This document shows positions 8,557-18,121 of a DNA stretch of 64,000 nt, piece by piece. Both the position numbers and the translations under genes were made by a program. Below the pieces are notes generated by a model. That model did no database searches and was not told the origin of the DNA. It was given only the letters and a program-made list of their open reading frames with translations. How positions within the stretch are numbered: position 1 is the first letter of the stretch; each line of letters opens with the position of its first letter. The stretch is from G963691885 sp963691885 (GTDB taxonomy: Bacteria > Pseudomonadota > Alphaproteobacteria > UBA8366 > Aestuariispiraceae): NCBI GenBank assembly GCA_963691885.1, contig OY829843.1:930001-994000 (forward strand), written 5' to 3'.

Positions 8557-9825
8557 TCAAAGGGCCCGCCAACCAATATCCGTGCGGTAGAACCCGTCGG
8601 GCCAATCGATCATCTCAATAGCGGTGTAGGCCTTCTCGCGGGCCGCAGCGACTGAGGGGCCGCGGGCCGTTACATTTAAAACGCGCCCTCCATTTGCAAG
8701 GATTTTCCCATCGGTCCCCTGCTTTGTCCCCGCATGAAAAATCAGGATGTCTTCGTCAGACGCCGCCTGTTCCAGACCGCCGATGACAGTTCCTTTCTCG
8801 TATGAACCCGGATAACCCTTGGCTGCCATAACAACCGTCACAGCAACATCATCATACCAGCGCAAGTCAAAACTGGAGAGAACACCGTCAGCGGTCGCGA
8901 TCAATGCCGGGGCCAGATCAGACATCAGACGCATCATCAGGACCTGACATTCGGGGTCACCGAACCGCACATTATACTCAATCAGGCGCGGTCCTTGGTC
9001 GGTAATCATCAACCCCATAAACAAGACACCTTTGTATGGCGCGCCCTCTGCGGCCAATGCGGCCAGGGTGGGATTGAGGATTTTCTCAACAATCGTTGTT
9101 TCAATTTCAGGTGTACAAACCGGCGCCGGGGAATAGGCGCCCATACCGCCGGTGTTTGGCCCCTTGTCCCCGTCATAAGCCGCCTTGTGATCCTGGGCGG
9201 ACGCCAACGGCAAGGCGGTCTTACCATCACACAGGGCAAAGAAAGAGAGCTCTTCCCCCTCCATAAATTCCTCAATGACCAATTCCGCGCCAGCGCTGCC
9301 AAATTTTGCATCGAGCATCGCCTCATCAACCGCGTTGAGGGCCTCGTCCAGGGTCATCGCGACGGTGACACCCTTGCCCGCCGCCAGACCATCTGTCTTG
9401 ACCACAATCGGCGCGCCCTGCTCGGTGATATAGGCACGTGCTGCGTCGCGGTCTGTAAAACGCGCGTAAGCCGCTGTTGGAATATCATATTTGGCGCAGA
9501 GGTCCTTCATAAAACCTTTTGAGCCCTCCAGCTGAGCCGCCGCCGCGCTCGGCCCAAAGACCCGGATACCCTCCGCCTCCAACCGATCAGCAAGGCCGGC
9601 CACCAGAGGATCCTCTGGTCCGACAACGACCAGATCTATGGCCTCTTCCTTTGCAAATCCGACGATAGCGTCCTGGTCATTTACAGAGATATCAAGACAG
9701 ACCGCATCCTCGGCAATTCCGGCATTTCCCGGTGCGCAATACAGCGCCTCGCACAGGGGTGATCCGGCCAGCGTCCAACACAGGGCATGTTCCCGTCCCC
9801 CTGATCCGATCACCAAAAATTTCAT
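8557..9825 (-). CDS. purD: phosphoribosylamine-glycine ligase (GAR synthetase) PurD
   Basis: This is the ATP-grasp ligase joining phosphoribosylamine and glycine to give GAR, the second step of de novo purine synthesis. The 422-residue protein begins MKFLVIGSGGREHALCW and contains PEDPLVAGLADRL, the substrate/ATP block KTDGLAAGKGVTVA and the metal-binding NVRFGDPECQVLM, all diagnostic. The start ATG at 9825 has a GGGGGCAG ribosome site. It diverges from xseA across a 162-bp spacer. No other purine gene is adjacent. Confidence 0.97.
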   Translation of the reverse strand: MKFLVIGSGGREHALCWTLAGSPLCEALYCAPGNAGIAEDAVCLDISVNDQDAIVGFAKEEAIDLVVVGPEDPLVAGLADRLEAEGIRVFGPSAAAAQLEGSKGFMKDLCAKYDIPTAAYARFTDRDAARAYITEQGAPIVVKTDGLAAGKGVTVAMTLDEALNAVDEAMLDAKFGSAGAELVIEEFMEGEELSFFALCDGKTALPLASAQDHKAAYDGDKGPNTGGMGAYSPAPVCTPEIETTIVEKILNPTLAALAAEGAPYKGVLFMGLMITDQGPRLIEYNVRFGDPECQVLMMRLMSDLAPALIATADGVLSSFDLRWYDDVAVTVVMAAKGYPGSYEKGTVIGGLEQAASDEDILIFHAGTKQGTDGKILANGGRVLNVTARGPSVAAAREKAYTAIEMIDWPDGFYRTDIGWRAL

Positions 9826-9987
9826 TTCTGCCCCCTGACGTTGCGCGAAAACACGGATACACTATTTCTTGAAAGCGGCTCCTGCATGACTTGCCCGAAC
9901 GGCTCGGTTTGCGCAAGACTGACCGGGCAGTAAGCAGCGCTCACACGGCATGAATTTCACCTTTCAAAGGACATTTTTGGACAAATA

Positions 9988-11487
9988 ATGGAAATGGACC
10001 CCAGTCAAAACCTGCGCGGAAATGCACCGGAATTCTCGGTTTCAGAAATCTCCCAGGCTCTGAAACGCAGTGTCGAAGACAGTTTTTCCTACGTCCGGGT
10101 ACGCGGCGAAATCTCTGGCTTTAAAAGGGCGGCGTCTGGCCATCTCTATCTTGCACTGAAAGACACAAATGCCGTCCTTGACGGGGTCTGTTGGCGCGGA
10201 ACAGCGCAGCGTCTTGGTCTCACCCCGGAAGACGGGATGGAAGTCGTCGTTTCTGGAAAGCTGACCACATATCCAGGACGCAGCAAATATCAGATTGTCA
10301 TCGAACGGATGGAACTGGCCGGTGAGGGAGCGCTCCTGAAACTGCTGGAAGATCGACGGCGAAAACTTCAGGCAGAAGGTCTTTTCGACCCGGACAGAAA
10401 ACAGGCCATCCCGTACCTGCCGACTGTAATCGGTGTGGTCACGTCACCAACGGGTGCGGTGATCAGGGATATTTTGCACAGATTATCAGACCGGTTTCCC
10501 CGGCATGTCCTGCTCTGGCCCGTCATTGTGCAAGGCGAGGGTGCATCTGAACAGATCGCCAATGCGATTGAGGGTTTCAACGCGTTACCGGAAAGCGGTC
10601 CGGCGCCACGCCCCGATGTTCTTATCGTCGCCAGGGGCGGCGGTTCGCTGGAAGACCTTTGGGCGTTCAACGAAGAGGCTGTGGTGCGCGCCGCTGCCAA
10701 CAGTGTGATCCCGCTGATTTCCGCGGTTGGACATGAAACCGATACAACATTGATCGACTTTGCCTCTGACCAACGTGCACCCACACCGACAGCGGCGGCA
10801 GAAATGGCGGTCCCTGTCCGTCGGGATCTGATGCTGGGCCTGAATGATCTCGACCGTCGCGGGGCAAACGGCCTCAACCGCCTGGTCAGCACGGCGGCCA
10901 TGCGGCTGGAAGGGCTGTCCCGCGGACTTCCAAATCCAGACAATCTTATCGGTGCCGCCCAGCAACGCACCGATGATTTGGGGGAACGGTTACACGTTCA
11001 GATGACCAGTCTGCTTAGGGAAAGCCAAAGAGACAGCAAAGCGCTCAGCGCGCGTTTGCGCAGTCCGAAACAGGTTCTGGAAGCGCGAGCGACGACCCTT
11101 TCCCAATTGACCGAACGCCTGACGTCGGCGGGGCAAAGAAACATCGCGAGTGCTGGCACAGCCCTAAATCAGGGCGATGCCGCAAAACGGTTGCGCCATG
11201 CGATGGAGCGACGGCTGAAAGAGGATCAAACCGCGCTCGACCAGATTGCCCGTCGTTTGGAAAGCGTATCTTACATGAACATTCTCAAACGGGGCTTTGC
11301 CGTCGTCACCGATCAGAAAGGGGCGGTTGTAAAAACGTCGGGCGACCTCAAAGCCGGCACCGAAATTACAATCCGCTTCCAGGACGGCAGCCGCAATGCC
11401 ATAGCCGCGGGCGATAAACAGGGGGCGGGCAAAAAACAGAAACCAAAGGCCGGCCCCCCGAAACCGACACAGGGAGAGTTGCTGTGA
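9988..11487 (+). CDS. xseA: exodeoxyribonuclease VII large subunit XseA
   Basis: This is the large subunit of ExoVII, which degrades single-stranded DNA from both ends together with XseB. At 499 residues it has an N-terminal OB-fold (FSVSEISQALKRSVEDSFSYVRVRGEISGF), a catalytic core with RGGGSLEDLWAFNEE and GHETDTTLIDFASDQRAPTPTAAAE, a long coiled-coil region (about residues 270-420) and a Lys/Pro-rich tail. The start is ATG at 9988 or 9994, with GGACAAATA upstream. Its 3' end overlaps the M23 peptidase gene by 4 nt. XseB is not in the window. Confidence 0.97.
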   Translation: MEMDPSQNLRGNAPEFSVSEISQALKRSVEDSFSYVRVRGEISGFKRAASGHLYLALKDTNAVLDGVCWRGTAQRLGLTPEDGMEVVVSGKLTTYPGRSKYQIVIERMELAGEGALLKLLEDRRRKLQAEGLFDPDRKQAIPYLPTVIGVVTSPTGAVIRDILHRLSDRFPRHVLLWPVIVQGEGASEQIANAIEGFNALPESGPAPRPDVLIVARGGGSLEDLWAFNEEAVVRAAANSVIPLISAVGHETDTTLIDFASDQRAPTPTAAAEMAVPVRRDLMLGLNDLDRRGANGLNRLVSTAAMRLEGLSRGLPNPDNLIGAAQQRTDDLGERLHVQMTSLLRESQRDSKALSARLRSPKQVLEARATTLSQLTERLTSAGQRNIASAGTALNQGDAAKRLRHAMERRLKEDQTALDQIARRLESVSYMNILKRGFAVVTDQKGAVVKTSGDLKAGTEITIRFQDGSRNAIAAGDKQGAGKKQKPKAGPPKPTQGELL

Positions 11488-12320
11488 AGATCTTTAAATG
11501 GCTACGCCTGATGCTTCTCTCTCTGGGTTTGTGTGCAGGGGTATCGACCGGATTACTCGCTGACGATGGTTCGATCTATCTGGAAGGGGATTTCACACAA
11601 GGCGGCCTCATCAGGGGAAAGGTTACGCCGGGGTCAACAGTTGGCTATGAAGGACGTGCGTTACGGGTTGGTCCGGATGGCCGGTTCATCTTCGGGTTTC
11701 ACCGGGATGACGCGAAAGACCACACGCTTGAGGTAACGGATCCGGATGGCAAAACCACGCTGCATCAAATCTCGATTTCACAGCGTGAATACGACATTCA
11801 GCGGATTGATGGTCTGCCGCCCAAGAAAGTGACACCACCGGAAAGCCTGCTGAAACGCATTCGGGCCGAAGGGCAACGGGTTCGCGAGGCCCGAGCGATA
11901 GACAGCGATTTCCGCGGTTTTGATGATGGCTTCATCTGGCCCGTGAAAGGCAGGATTTCAGGTGTTTTTGGCAGTCAGCGGGTCTTGAATGGCCAGCCCA
12001 GACAGCCCCATTACGGCATTGATATCGCGGTTCCAACCGGAACCCCCTTTGTCACTCCAGCCGCCGGGACGGTGACGCTTGTCGAACCGGACCTCTACTA
12101 TTCCGGTGGGACAGTGATGGTGGATCACGGATACGGCCTTGCCTCCACCTTCCTGCATATCGAGGAAATCAAAGTAGAGCTGGGTCAAAAGCTGAAGCAG
12201 GGGGATATCGTGGGCACTGTCGGGGCAACCGGTCGCGCGACGGGCCCTCATCTGGATTGGCGCGTCAATTGGTTCGACGATCGTCTTGACGCAGGACTGT
12301 TGGTCCCGCCGATGTCCTGA
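11484..12320 (+). CDS. exported M23-family (LytM) peptidoglycan peptidase
   Basis: This 278-residue protein has an N-terminal signal peptide (basic residues then LMLLSLGLCAGVSTGLLA), a beta-rich region (about 28-100), a short helical linker and a C-terminal LytM domain. The first zinc motif is HYGIDIAV (H-x3-D). The usual HxH motif reads GPHLDWRVNW, keeping the first His while the second is Asp. That variant recurs in a subfamily I recall from other proteobacteria, so it is not necessarily inactivating. It is expected to act in the periplasm on peptidoglycan. It is translationally coupled to xseA (ATG overlaps the stop) and converges on lpxL with no gap. Confidence 0.88.
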   Translation: MKIFKWLRLMLLSLGLCAGVSTGLLADDGSIYLEGDFTQGGLIRGKVTPGSTVGYEGRALRVGPDGRFIFGFHRDDAKDHTLEVTDPDGKTTLHQISISQREYDIQRIDGLPPKKVTPPESLLKRIRAEGQRVREARAIDSDFRGFDDGFIWPVKGRISGVFGSQRVLNGQPRQPHYGIDIAVPTGTPFVTPAAGTVTLVEPDLYYSGGTVMVDHGYGLASTFLHIEEIKVELGQKLKQGDIVGTVGATGRATGPHLDWRVNWFDDRLDAGLLVPPMS

Positions 12321-13229
12321 TTACTCTTTCGGCCAGCGGCTGTGGACCCAGAACCATTGTTCTGGCTTGTCCAGGATCCACTCACCAAGAATATCGTTTA
12401 TGTCTCGCAACACCTTCTCGACATCGGCCTTGCGATCGCCGCTATCGGGCATTTCCATCGGTGGAAGGATGGTCAATCTGAACCGGACACCGGGCAAGCG
12501 TTCGACACGGGCTGGAATGATCGGACAATCAAACCGATATGCGAGTTCCGCCGGCGCACTGGGGGTCATCGCGTCATAGCCCAAAAACGGGATCGGCAGG
12601 CCTTCATTGAGTTTCTGATCAACGAGCAGACCCAGGGAATGACCCGATTTCAGACTTTCCAGAATCCGGCGGGCATTGGACCGGCCCTTCGGGATCATCT
12701 CACGACAGAACCGCCCGCGAATTTTGCGAAACAGATGATCCACGATCGGGATCGAGGCATGCCTGTATATGTTGACCAAGGGCAACCCGCGATGGGCAGG
12801 AACGAGGCTGGCAATTTCCCAATTTCCAAAATGACCTGAAAACGTAATGAAGGGGCGTTCTGAGGCGATCAGTTTCAAAAGATGCTCTTCCCCGATGACT
12901 TCCACCCGCGAATTAGGGCCCGATGTCTCAATCAAATCAACCTGGGACCATTCGCCGGCCCCACGTCCAAGATTATCCCAGACAGCTTTCACGATCCGGT
13001 CTGTTTCCGCCTGGGATATATCAGGATAGATCCGGGCGAGATTGCGCCTGGCTGTTTTATCCGCACGAAGAAACGGCCCGAATGTGCGAAACGTGATCGA
13101 ACCGATCCATGACGCCCATTCTATGGGAAGAACCCTGCAGATTAGATAGATCAGCAAGATGAACGCCCCCTGAATAGGATAAAGGACAAAGCGGCGCAGA
13201 GCCCGTTGACGATCAGTTCTGTCGGCCAT
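12321..13229 (-). CDS. lpxL: lipid A biosynthesis acyltransferase (LpxL/HtrB family)
   Basis: This 302-residue inner-membrane acyltransferase adds a secondary acyl chain to Kdo-lipid A. An N-terminal membrane anchor (FVLYPIQGAFILLIYLICRVLPI) precedes the catalytic H-x4-E motif in FSGHFGNWE (about residue 133) and DQKLNEGLPIPFLG. It is the last gene of the five-gene lipid A/Kdo operon. Its GTG/ATG start region overlaps the 3' end of lpxK by 17 nt. It could act as a late or very-long-chain acyltransferase; the acyl specificity is not readable. Confidence 0.9.
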   Translation of the reverse strand: MADRTDRQRALRRFVLYPIQGAFILLIYLICRVLPIEWASWIGSITFRTFGPFLRADKTARRNLARIYPDISQAETDRIVKAVWDNLGRGAGEWSQVDLIETSGPNSRVEVIGEEHLLKLIASERPFITFSGHFGNWEIASLVPAHRGLPLVNIYRHASIPIVDHLFRKIRGRFCREMIPKGRSNARRILESLKSGHSLGLLVDQKLNEGLPIPFLGYDAMTPSAPAELAYRFDCPIIPARVERLPGVRFRLTILPPMEMPDSGDRKADVEKVLRDINDILGEWILDKPEQWFWVHSRWPKE

Positions 13230-14205
13230 GCTTTAATCCAGCTTCCAGCCCGGCTTCCAGTATCGCGTTCGCAGACCAGGGTGCTTCAAATGTTACGGAC
13301 ACATCCAACACAGATACTCTTTGCCGCCAATGCAGCGGCAAGCGTACCCAGTCTTTTCGCGTTGTCACCAAAACCGCACCGTTTCCCTCAGCAGACGTTG
13401 ATAGTTCTGCAAGCTCTAACTCAGAATAAACGTGATGGTCCGGGAACGACTTACAGTCAACCAACTTCGCACCTTGAGTTCGAAGACTAGTGAAGAAGTT
13501 TTCCGGAAATCCAATCCCCGCGAAAGCCAGTAATGGCGTGTCCTCAGGTAGTTGCGGCAACGCGCCTTTTAAATTGGATCGTGCAATATGACCCGGCGCT
13601 TCATCTGGCCAGGACGGATCACCACCCCCGCTGACAACAACAAGGTCGCAACGGTCGAGGGCCGCTGAAACCGGCTCGCGTAGGGGACCGGCGGGTAACA
13701 GATGCCCGTTCCCGAACCCGAAAGAACCACGCACCACTAAAATCGTATAATCCTTGACCAGGGACGGGTTCTGCATCCCGTCATCCATGATCAGGACATC
13801 GCACTCCGACGACACGGCAAGGCGCGCTGCAGCGGCCCTGTCGCGAGCGACAAAAGTTGAACAGATGGCGGCTGCCATCAACGGTTCATCACCCACATCA
13901 CCTGCATTGTGGCGATCAGGATCGACCTGAACCGGGCCTGTCTCACAACCACCATATCCCCGGCTGATCACACCGGGTCTCAAGCCTCTTTCGAGGGCAG
14001 CTTCCGCTAATGCCAGAACAATTGGGGTTTTGCCGCTGCCCCCTGCTGTAACATTACCAACGCATATAACAGGAACAGGGGCCCGCCAGGGTTTGGTCAT
14101 CGCTTCGCGCACCCATCCTCCAAACCTGTAAAGAGGTTTCAACAGAACCAGTGGCCAAACCCACGGTCTATAGCCATCACGGTTCCAGAAGTCAGGCGCC
14201 TTCAT
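13213..14205 (-). CDS. lpxK: tetraacyldisaccharide 4'-kinase LpxK
   Basis: This kinase phosphorylates the 4' position of the lipid A disaccharide at the inner membrane to make lipid IVA. The 330-residue protein has the LpxK Walker A, VGNVTAGGSGKTP (about residues 51-63), a hydrophobic N-terminal segment (YRPWVWPLVLLKPLYRFGG) and DDGMQNPSLVKD containing the conserved Asp-Asp-Gly-Met-Gln. Its start overlaps the stop of waaA by 4 nt and its end overlaps lpxL, so the operon is tightly coupled. Confidence 0.96.
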   Translation of the reverse strand: MKAPDFWNRDGYRPWVWPLVLLKPLYRFGGWVREAMTKPWRAPVPVICVGNVTAGGSGKTPIVLALAEAALERGLRPGVISRGYGGCETGPVQVDPDRHNAGDVGDEPLMAAAICSTFVARDRAAAARLAVSSECDVLIMDDGMQNPSLVKDYTILVVRGSFGFGNGHLLPAGPLREPVSAALDRCDLVVVSGGGDPSWPDEAPGHIARSNLKGALPQLPEDTPLLAFAGIGFPENFFTSLRTQGAKLVDCKSFPDHHVYSELELAELSTSAEGNGAVLVTTRKDWVRLPLHWRQRVSVLDVSVTFEAPWSANAILEAGLEAGLKHGRQN

Positions 14206-15491
14206 GATGAGGTCCCGATGCCGGGCCGCATTTCAGGCAATACGGGTCTCAGCGCGTCCAGAACCAGATCCACAACCTTGTTATTGGCCCGGGCCACATT
14301 CAGACCAGAATCTATCCGTGACTTCTTTTCAGCGGGACTTGCCAGCAGATGGGCAACCTGCTCCGCCAACTGCCCCGGCGTTGTGACAATATGCGTCGCC
14401 CCGGCCGCTTCAAGTTGACCGGCGGTCGCAATAAAGTTTGATCGATCAGGCCCGTACAGAACAGCACACCCCAACTGACACGGCTCAATCGGATTGTGCC
14501 CTCCCAGTTCTCCATGTCCGCCACCCAGAAAAACAATATCGCAAGACGAGAAGAACAAACCGAGTTCCCCCATTGTATCGGCCAGATAAACCACAGTTTC
14601 AGGCGACACGGTTTCACCCATGGATCGCGTTGTGAACGACATTTTGTGGCCGGCAATCTCCGCTCTGACTTCTACGGAGCGGGCGGGATGTCTGGGAACG
14701 ATGATGGTCAGGAGGTCAGGGTGGGGCTTTTGAAGCAACGCCGCAGCATCCAGCGCGAGGGTCTCATCCCCTGGATGGGTGCTGGCTGCAATCCAGCAGG
14801 GCCGCGCACCAATGCGCTCAATCAATGCCTGCTTTTCAGCTTCTTCAAAGGGCAACGGATGGGCAGAGAATTTGAGGTTCCCGACAGTGGTTGCTTTACC
14901 AATGCCGAGCGCGTGAAAGGTTTCGACACCGGTTTCTGTCTGGCACAGAATCACGTCGAAACAATCCATAAGTCGCCTGAACGTGCCAGAAATCCTGCGC
15001 CAGCCATCCGCCGATTTCTGCGACAGTCTTGCATTGACAAAAGCCATCGGAACCTTGCGGTTTGCCGTCCCCAAAATCAGATTTGGCCAGATCTCTTCCT
15101 CGATCCAAAGCGCGTTATCGGGTTTCCAGTGATCAAGAAACCGGTCGACCCAAACCGGGTGATCAACCGGGCAGTATTGATGGAATGCCCCGTCGGGCAA
15201 TCGTCGCGCCGCAAGTTCAGCAGAAGTCACCGTTCCCGTCGTCAGCAGGACATGATCGCTGAGGCCCTGTGCCAGAAGCCGCTCGATCAGGATCAGTGCT
15301 GAGTTGGCCTCTCCAACACTCGCAGCGTGAACCCAGGTCAATCGACCTGCCGGCCGGGGCAGGCCTGGATGACCAAACCGTTCCTGAAATCGTGCAGGGT
15401 CTTCTTTACCCCGCGCCTTTCGTTCTTCCAGCAAACGGCGGACAAAGGGCGTTGCCACGCGAAAAGCCAGGCCATATGCCGCAATCAGCAT
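14202..15491 (-). CDS. waaA: Kdo transferase WaaA (KdtA)
   Basis: This 429-residue glycosyltransferase adds 3-deoxy-D-manno-octulosonate to lipid IVA. An N-terminal membrane anchor (about residues 1-16) is followed by the acceptor block WVHAASVGEANSALIL with its catalytic Glu, the block WIEEEIWPNLI, and in the C-terminal GT-B half FLGGGHGELGGHNPIEP, which is diagnostic. It lies 2 nt after the DUF374 gene and overlaps lpxK by 4 nt. Confidence 0.96.
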   Translation of the reverse strand: MLIAAYGLAFRVATPFVRRLLEERKARGKEDPARFQERFGHPGLPRPAGRLTWVHAASVGEANSALILIERLLAQGLSDHVLLTTGTVTSAELAARRLPDGAFHQYCPVDHPVWVDRFLDHWKPDNALWIEEEIWPNLILGTANRKVPMAFVNARLSQKSADGWRRISGTFRRLMDCFDVILCQTETGVETFHALGIGKATTVGNLKFSAHPLPFEEAEKQALIERIGARPCWIAASTHPGDETLALDAAALLQKPHPDLLTIIVPRHPARSVEVRAEIAGHKMSFTTRSMGETVSPETVVYLADTMGELGLFFSSCDIVFLGGGHGELGGHNPIEPCQLGCAVLYGPDRSNFIATAGQLEAAGATHIVTTPGQLAEQVAHLLASPAEKKSRIDSGLNVARANNKVVDLVLDALRPVLPEMRPGIGTSS

Positions 15492-15493
15492 CC

Positions 15494-16219
15494 CTACTCT
15501 CCACGCTTACGGCGATAATCGTCGGGATCTGCCTTTTCCAGGCGTGCATGCCCCATCATCTCATCGGCGCGCGCTGTCAATTCAAACAACCGGTCTTCAA
15601 ACTCTTGTCGCAGCGCCTCCTGCTCGTCGGCATCCGCATCCTTTGGAACGTATATTGGTTCCCCCCAAAGATAGACCCCGCGGCCAAAAGGCAGAGGAAC
15701 ACAAAGCCTGTCCCAGGTATTCAAAAGCCGACGGTTGCTGGTGGAGTATGCAATGGGAATGATCGGGCAGCCAGAAAGCCTGGCGATTGAAATTACGCCC
15801 GCCTTCAGTCGCATGCGCGGCCCCCTGGGACCATCCGGCGTCATGCCAAAATAGCCACCGTCCTTCAAATGCCTCAAAATCTGACGCAATGACCCGAGAT
15901 CCGTGCGATTTGTTGAGCCATGAATTGTGGTAAAACCGAACCACTGCATCACGTAGGCAACCAGCCGGCCGTCACGGTGATCTGAAGTGAAGATCGTCAC
16001 CTCATCCTTAAAGCGCCAGGCATGCGGCATCATCACGACGCGGTTGTGCCAAAGCGCCATCATGAACGGTTTACCTGAGTCATAGAGTGGCTTCAAAAAC
16101 TCTTCTTCATGCCGCTCCCATCGCGTCGTCACATGGATCAATCTGACATAAAGCGAAATCAAGAAACACAATGCGCGGCGCAAGCGATCAGAACGTAATA
16201 TCCGTTTTGAGAGTTTCAT
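15494..16219 (-). CDS. lysophospholipid acyltransferase-family protein (DUF374)
   Basis: This 241-residue protein has an N-terminal hydrophobic segment and the acyltransferase blocks ALWHNRVVMMPH and TSDHRDGRLVAYV (the DUF374 version of the PlsC H-x4-D region), then GSTNRTDLGSLRQILRHLKDGGYFGMTPDGPRGPR. Members are widespread in alphaproteobacterial lipid A loci and resemble lyso-ornithine or lysophospholipid acyltransferases; the exact acceptor is unknown. It overlaps the msbA-like gene by 4 nt and precedes waaA by 2 nt, which places it in outer-membrane lipid synthesis. Confidence 0.88.
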   Translation of the reverse strand: MKLSKRILRSDRLRRALCFLISLYVRLIHVTTRWERHEEEFLKPLYDSGKPFMMALWHNRVVMMPHAWRFKDEVTIFTSDHRDGRLVAYVMQWFGFTTIHGSTNRTDLGSLRQILRHLKDGGYFGMTPDGPRGPRMRLKAGVISIARLSGCPIIPIAYSTSNRRLLNTWDRLCVPLPFGRGVYLWGEPIYVPKDADADEQEALRQEFEDRLFELTARADEMMGHARLEKADPDDYRRKRGE

Positions 16220-18051
16220 CCCTCAACAACCGTCTCTTGCAGCGCTGCAGACGAGATCTCGCCCGCACCAGCTTCCTGATTGAATTGCAGACTGCTGAGT
16301 TTCGCGTATAGACCGTTCTGCGCAACAAGGCCATCATGATTGCCCTGTTCAACCACCCGTCCCTTGTCGAGCACATAGATCACATCGGCATGCCGAACCG
16401 TGGAAAGACGATGGGCAATAACGATGCTAGTACGCCCCTGCATCAGGGTTTCAAGGGCTGCTTGAACCTGGCGTTCGGATTGGGTGTCCAGCGCACTGGT
16501 CGCCTCATCGAGCAGTAGTATCGGTGCATTCTTAAGCATTGCGCGCGCAATCGAAATGCGCTGACGCTGTCCGCCAGAGAGTTTAAGACCATGTTCCCCA
16601 ACCTGGGTATCATACCCTTCTGGCAAGGCGGAAATGAAATCATGGGCCGCAGCCGCCTTTGCAGCAGCAATGACATCATCGTCACTGGCCCCTTCAAGCC
16701 CGTAGGCTATATTGGCGCGGACTGTATCGTTGAACAGTAGCGTTTCCTGTGTGACGAGACCGATCTGCCGCCTGAGCGACTCCAGCGTAACCGTTTTTGT
16801 GTCCCGGTCATCAATCCGGATTTCACCCGACACCACATCATAAAACCGCGGAATCAAATTCAGGATGGTCGATTTGCCACCACCACTAGGCCCGACCAGC
16901 GCAATCGTCTGACCGGCCTTCGCCTCGATTGTGACGCCGTCCAGAACGGGCTGATCCCCCTCATATTCAAACCGCACACTGTCCAACCGGATGGCACCAT
17001 CGGTGATAGAGAGGTCGGTTGCTTCCGGCTGATTAACAATCTTCGGCTGATTGTCGATAACATCGAAAGCGCGTTTGGCCGCGGCAAGGCCTTCCTGAAG
17101 GGTCGCATTCATATTGGCCAATCCGCGTGCAGGCTGATAGGCCATAATGATGGCGGTGAAAAAGGACATAAAGCCGCCAACCGTTGTCTCCCCGGCCTGT
17201 ACCTGCAACCCGCCCCAGAACAGGACAAGCGCCAACGTGGAACCGGCTAGAGTATCGAGGATCGGATAGCTCAACGCCCGGGTTTGTGCACCTTTCAGCA
17301 CCAGTTTGAAGATTGTACGAAAGGCGCTGCCAGCGCGTTTTTCCTCGTACGCGTACATGTTGTACGACTTCACCTGACGCACGCCTTTCAGGGCGTCATC
17401 CACCACAGAGGTCATTTGCCCCTGATTGGCCTGGTTTGAGGTCGAAATCTTGCGCAGGCGCCGCCCGATCCGCATGACCGGAATGACACTGATTGGAAAG
17501 AAAACAACGGCAAGCAGCGACATCTGCCAGTTCTGATAAAACATCAAACTGCTGAGCACGATGATCTTCAACACGTCACGGCCAATCCCTGTAAAGGCCT
17601 TGATGACCATTTCGCGCAGAAAGTTCATGTCTGTCGTGAAGCGGGACAACTGACGACTGGTCCCCTCACTCTGGATCTGCAGCAAGTCGGCCTGCAGGAT
17701 TGAGGAAAACATCTGGTTCTGGATACGCTCGACTACTTTCAGGCCAACCCGGTGCATCAGATAGCTCTGGGCAAAGTTTGAGCATCCGGCAATCACAGCG
17801 GCCAGGAAAAAGCCCAGCGGTGCCGCCCAAATCCAGAAATCGTCGCCGGTGACCAGGATCTCGTCAAACGCCGGTTCCACAAGTTTCACCTGCAGCCCAA
17901 CACTGCCCGCAACGATGGCCATGAAAAACACGGCAGCCGCAATCAACCAGATCTGATCCTTGAGATAGGAGCGCCAGATCCGCTTTGACAGCGACAGAGT
18001 TGTGTCATCAAGTTTCAGGGATGTGCTTTTCGATTTCGCCACGATATACAA
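16216..18051 (-). CDS. msbA: MsbA-like lipid A/phospholipid exporter (ABC half-transporter)
   Basis: This 611-residue fused permease-ATPase has six membrane helices in roughly residues 30-330 and a nucleotide-binding domain in 350-590, with Walker A GPSGGGKST, signature LSGGQRQR, Walker B ILLLDEATSALD and H-loop IAHRLSTVR. As first gene of the lipid A operon it is best read as the lipid A flippase. The longest frame starts with TTG at 18051. A GTG at 18042, preceded by GGCGG at a normal distance, is an equally good start. Confidence 0.9.
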   Translation of the reverse strand: MYIVAKSKSTSLKLDDTTLSLSKRIWRSYLKDQIWLIAAAVFFMAIVAGSVGLQVKLVEPAFDEILVTGDDFWIWAAPLGFFLAAVIAGCSNFAQSYLMHRVGLKVVERIQNQMFSSILQADLLQIQSEGTSRQLSRFTTDMNFLREMVIKAFTGIGRDVLKIIVLSSLMFYQNWQMSLLAVVFFPISVIPVMRIGRRLRKISTSNQANQGQMTSVVDDALKGVRQVKSYNMYAYEEKRAGSAFRTIFKLVLKGAQTRALSYPILDTLAGSTLALVLFWGGLQVQAGETTVGGFMSFFTAIIMAYQPARGLANMNATLQEGLAAAKRAFDVIDNQPKIVNQPEATDLSITDGAIRLDSVRFEYEGDQPVLDGVTIEAKAGQTIALVGPSGGGKSTILNLIPRFYDVVSGEIRIDDRDTKTVTLESLRRQIGLVTQETLLFNDTVRANIAYGLEGASDDDVIAAAKAAAAHDFISALPEGYDTQVGEHGLKLSGGQRQRISIARAMLKNAPILLLDEATSALDTQSERQVQAALETLMQGRTSIVIAHRLSTVRHADVIYVLDKGRVVEQGNHDGLVAQNGLYAKLSSLQFNQEAGAGEISSAALQETVVEG

Positions 18052-18121
18052 CCGCCAAACGCTTTACGTTGGCTCATATATCATGGGTCTAGCGGGGCGT
18101 CACGCCCGGCTTGGACAGGGC

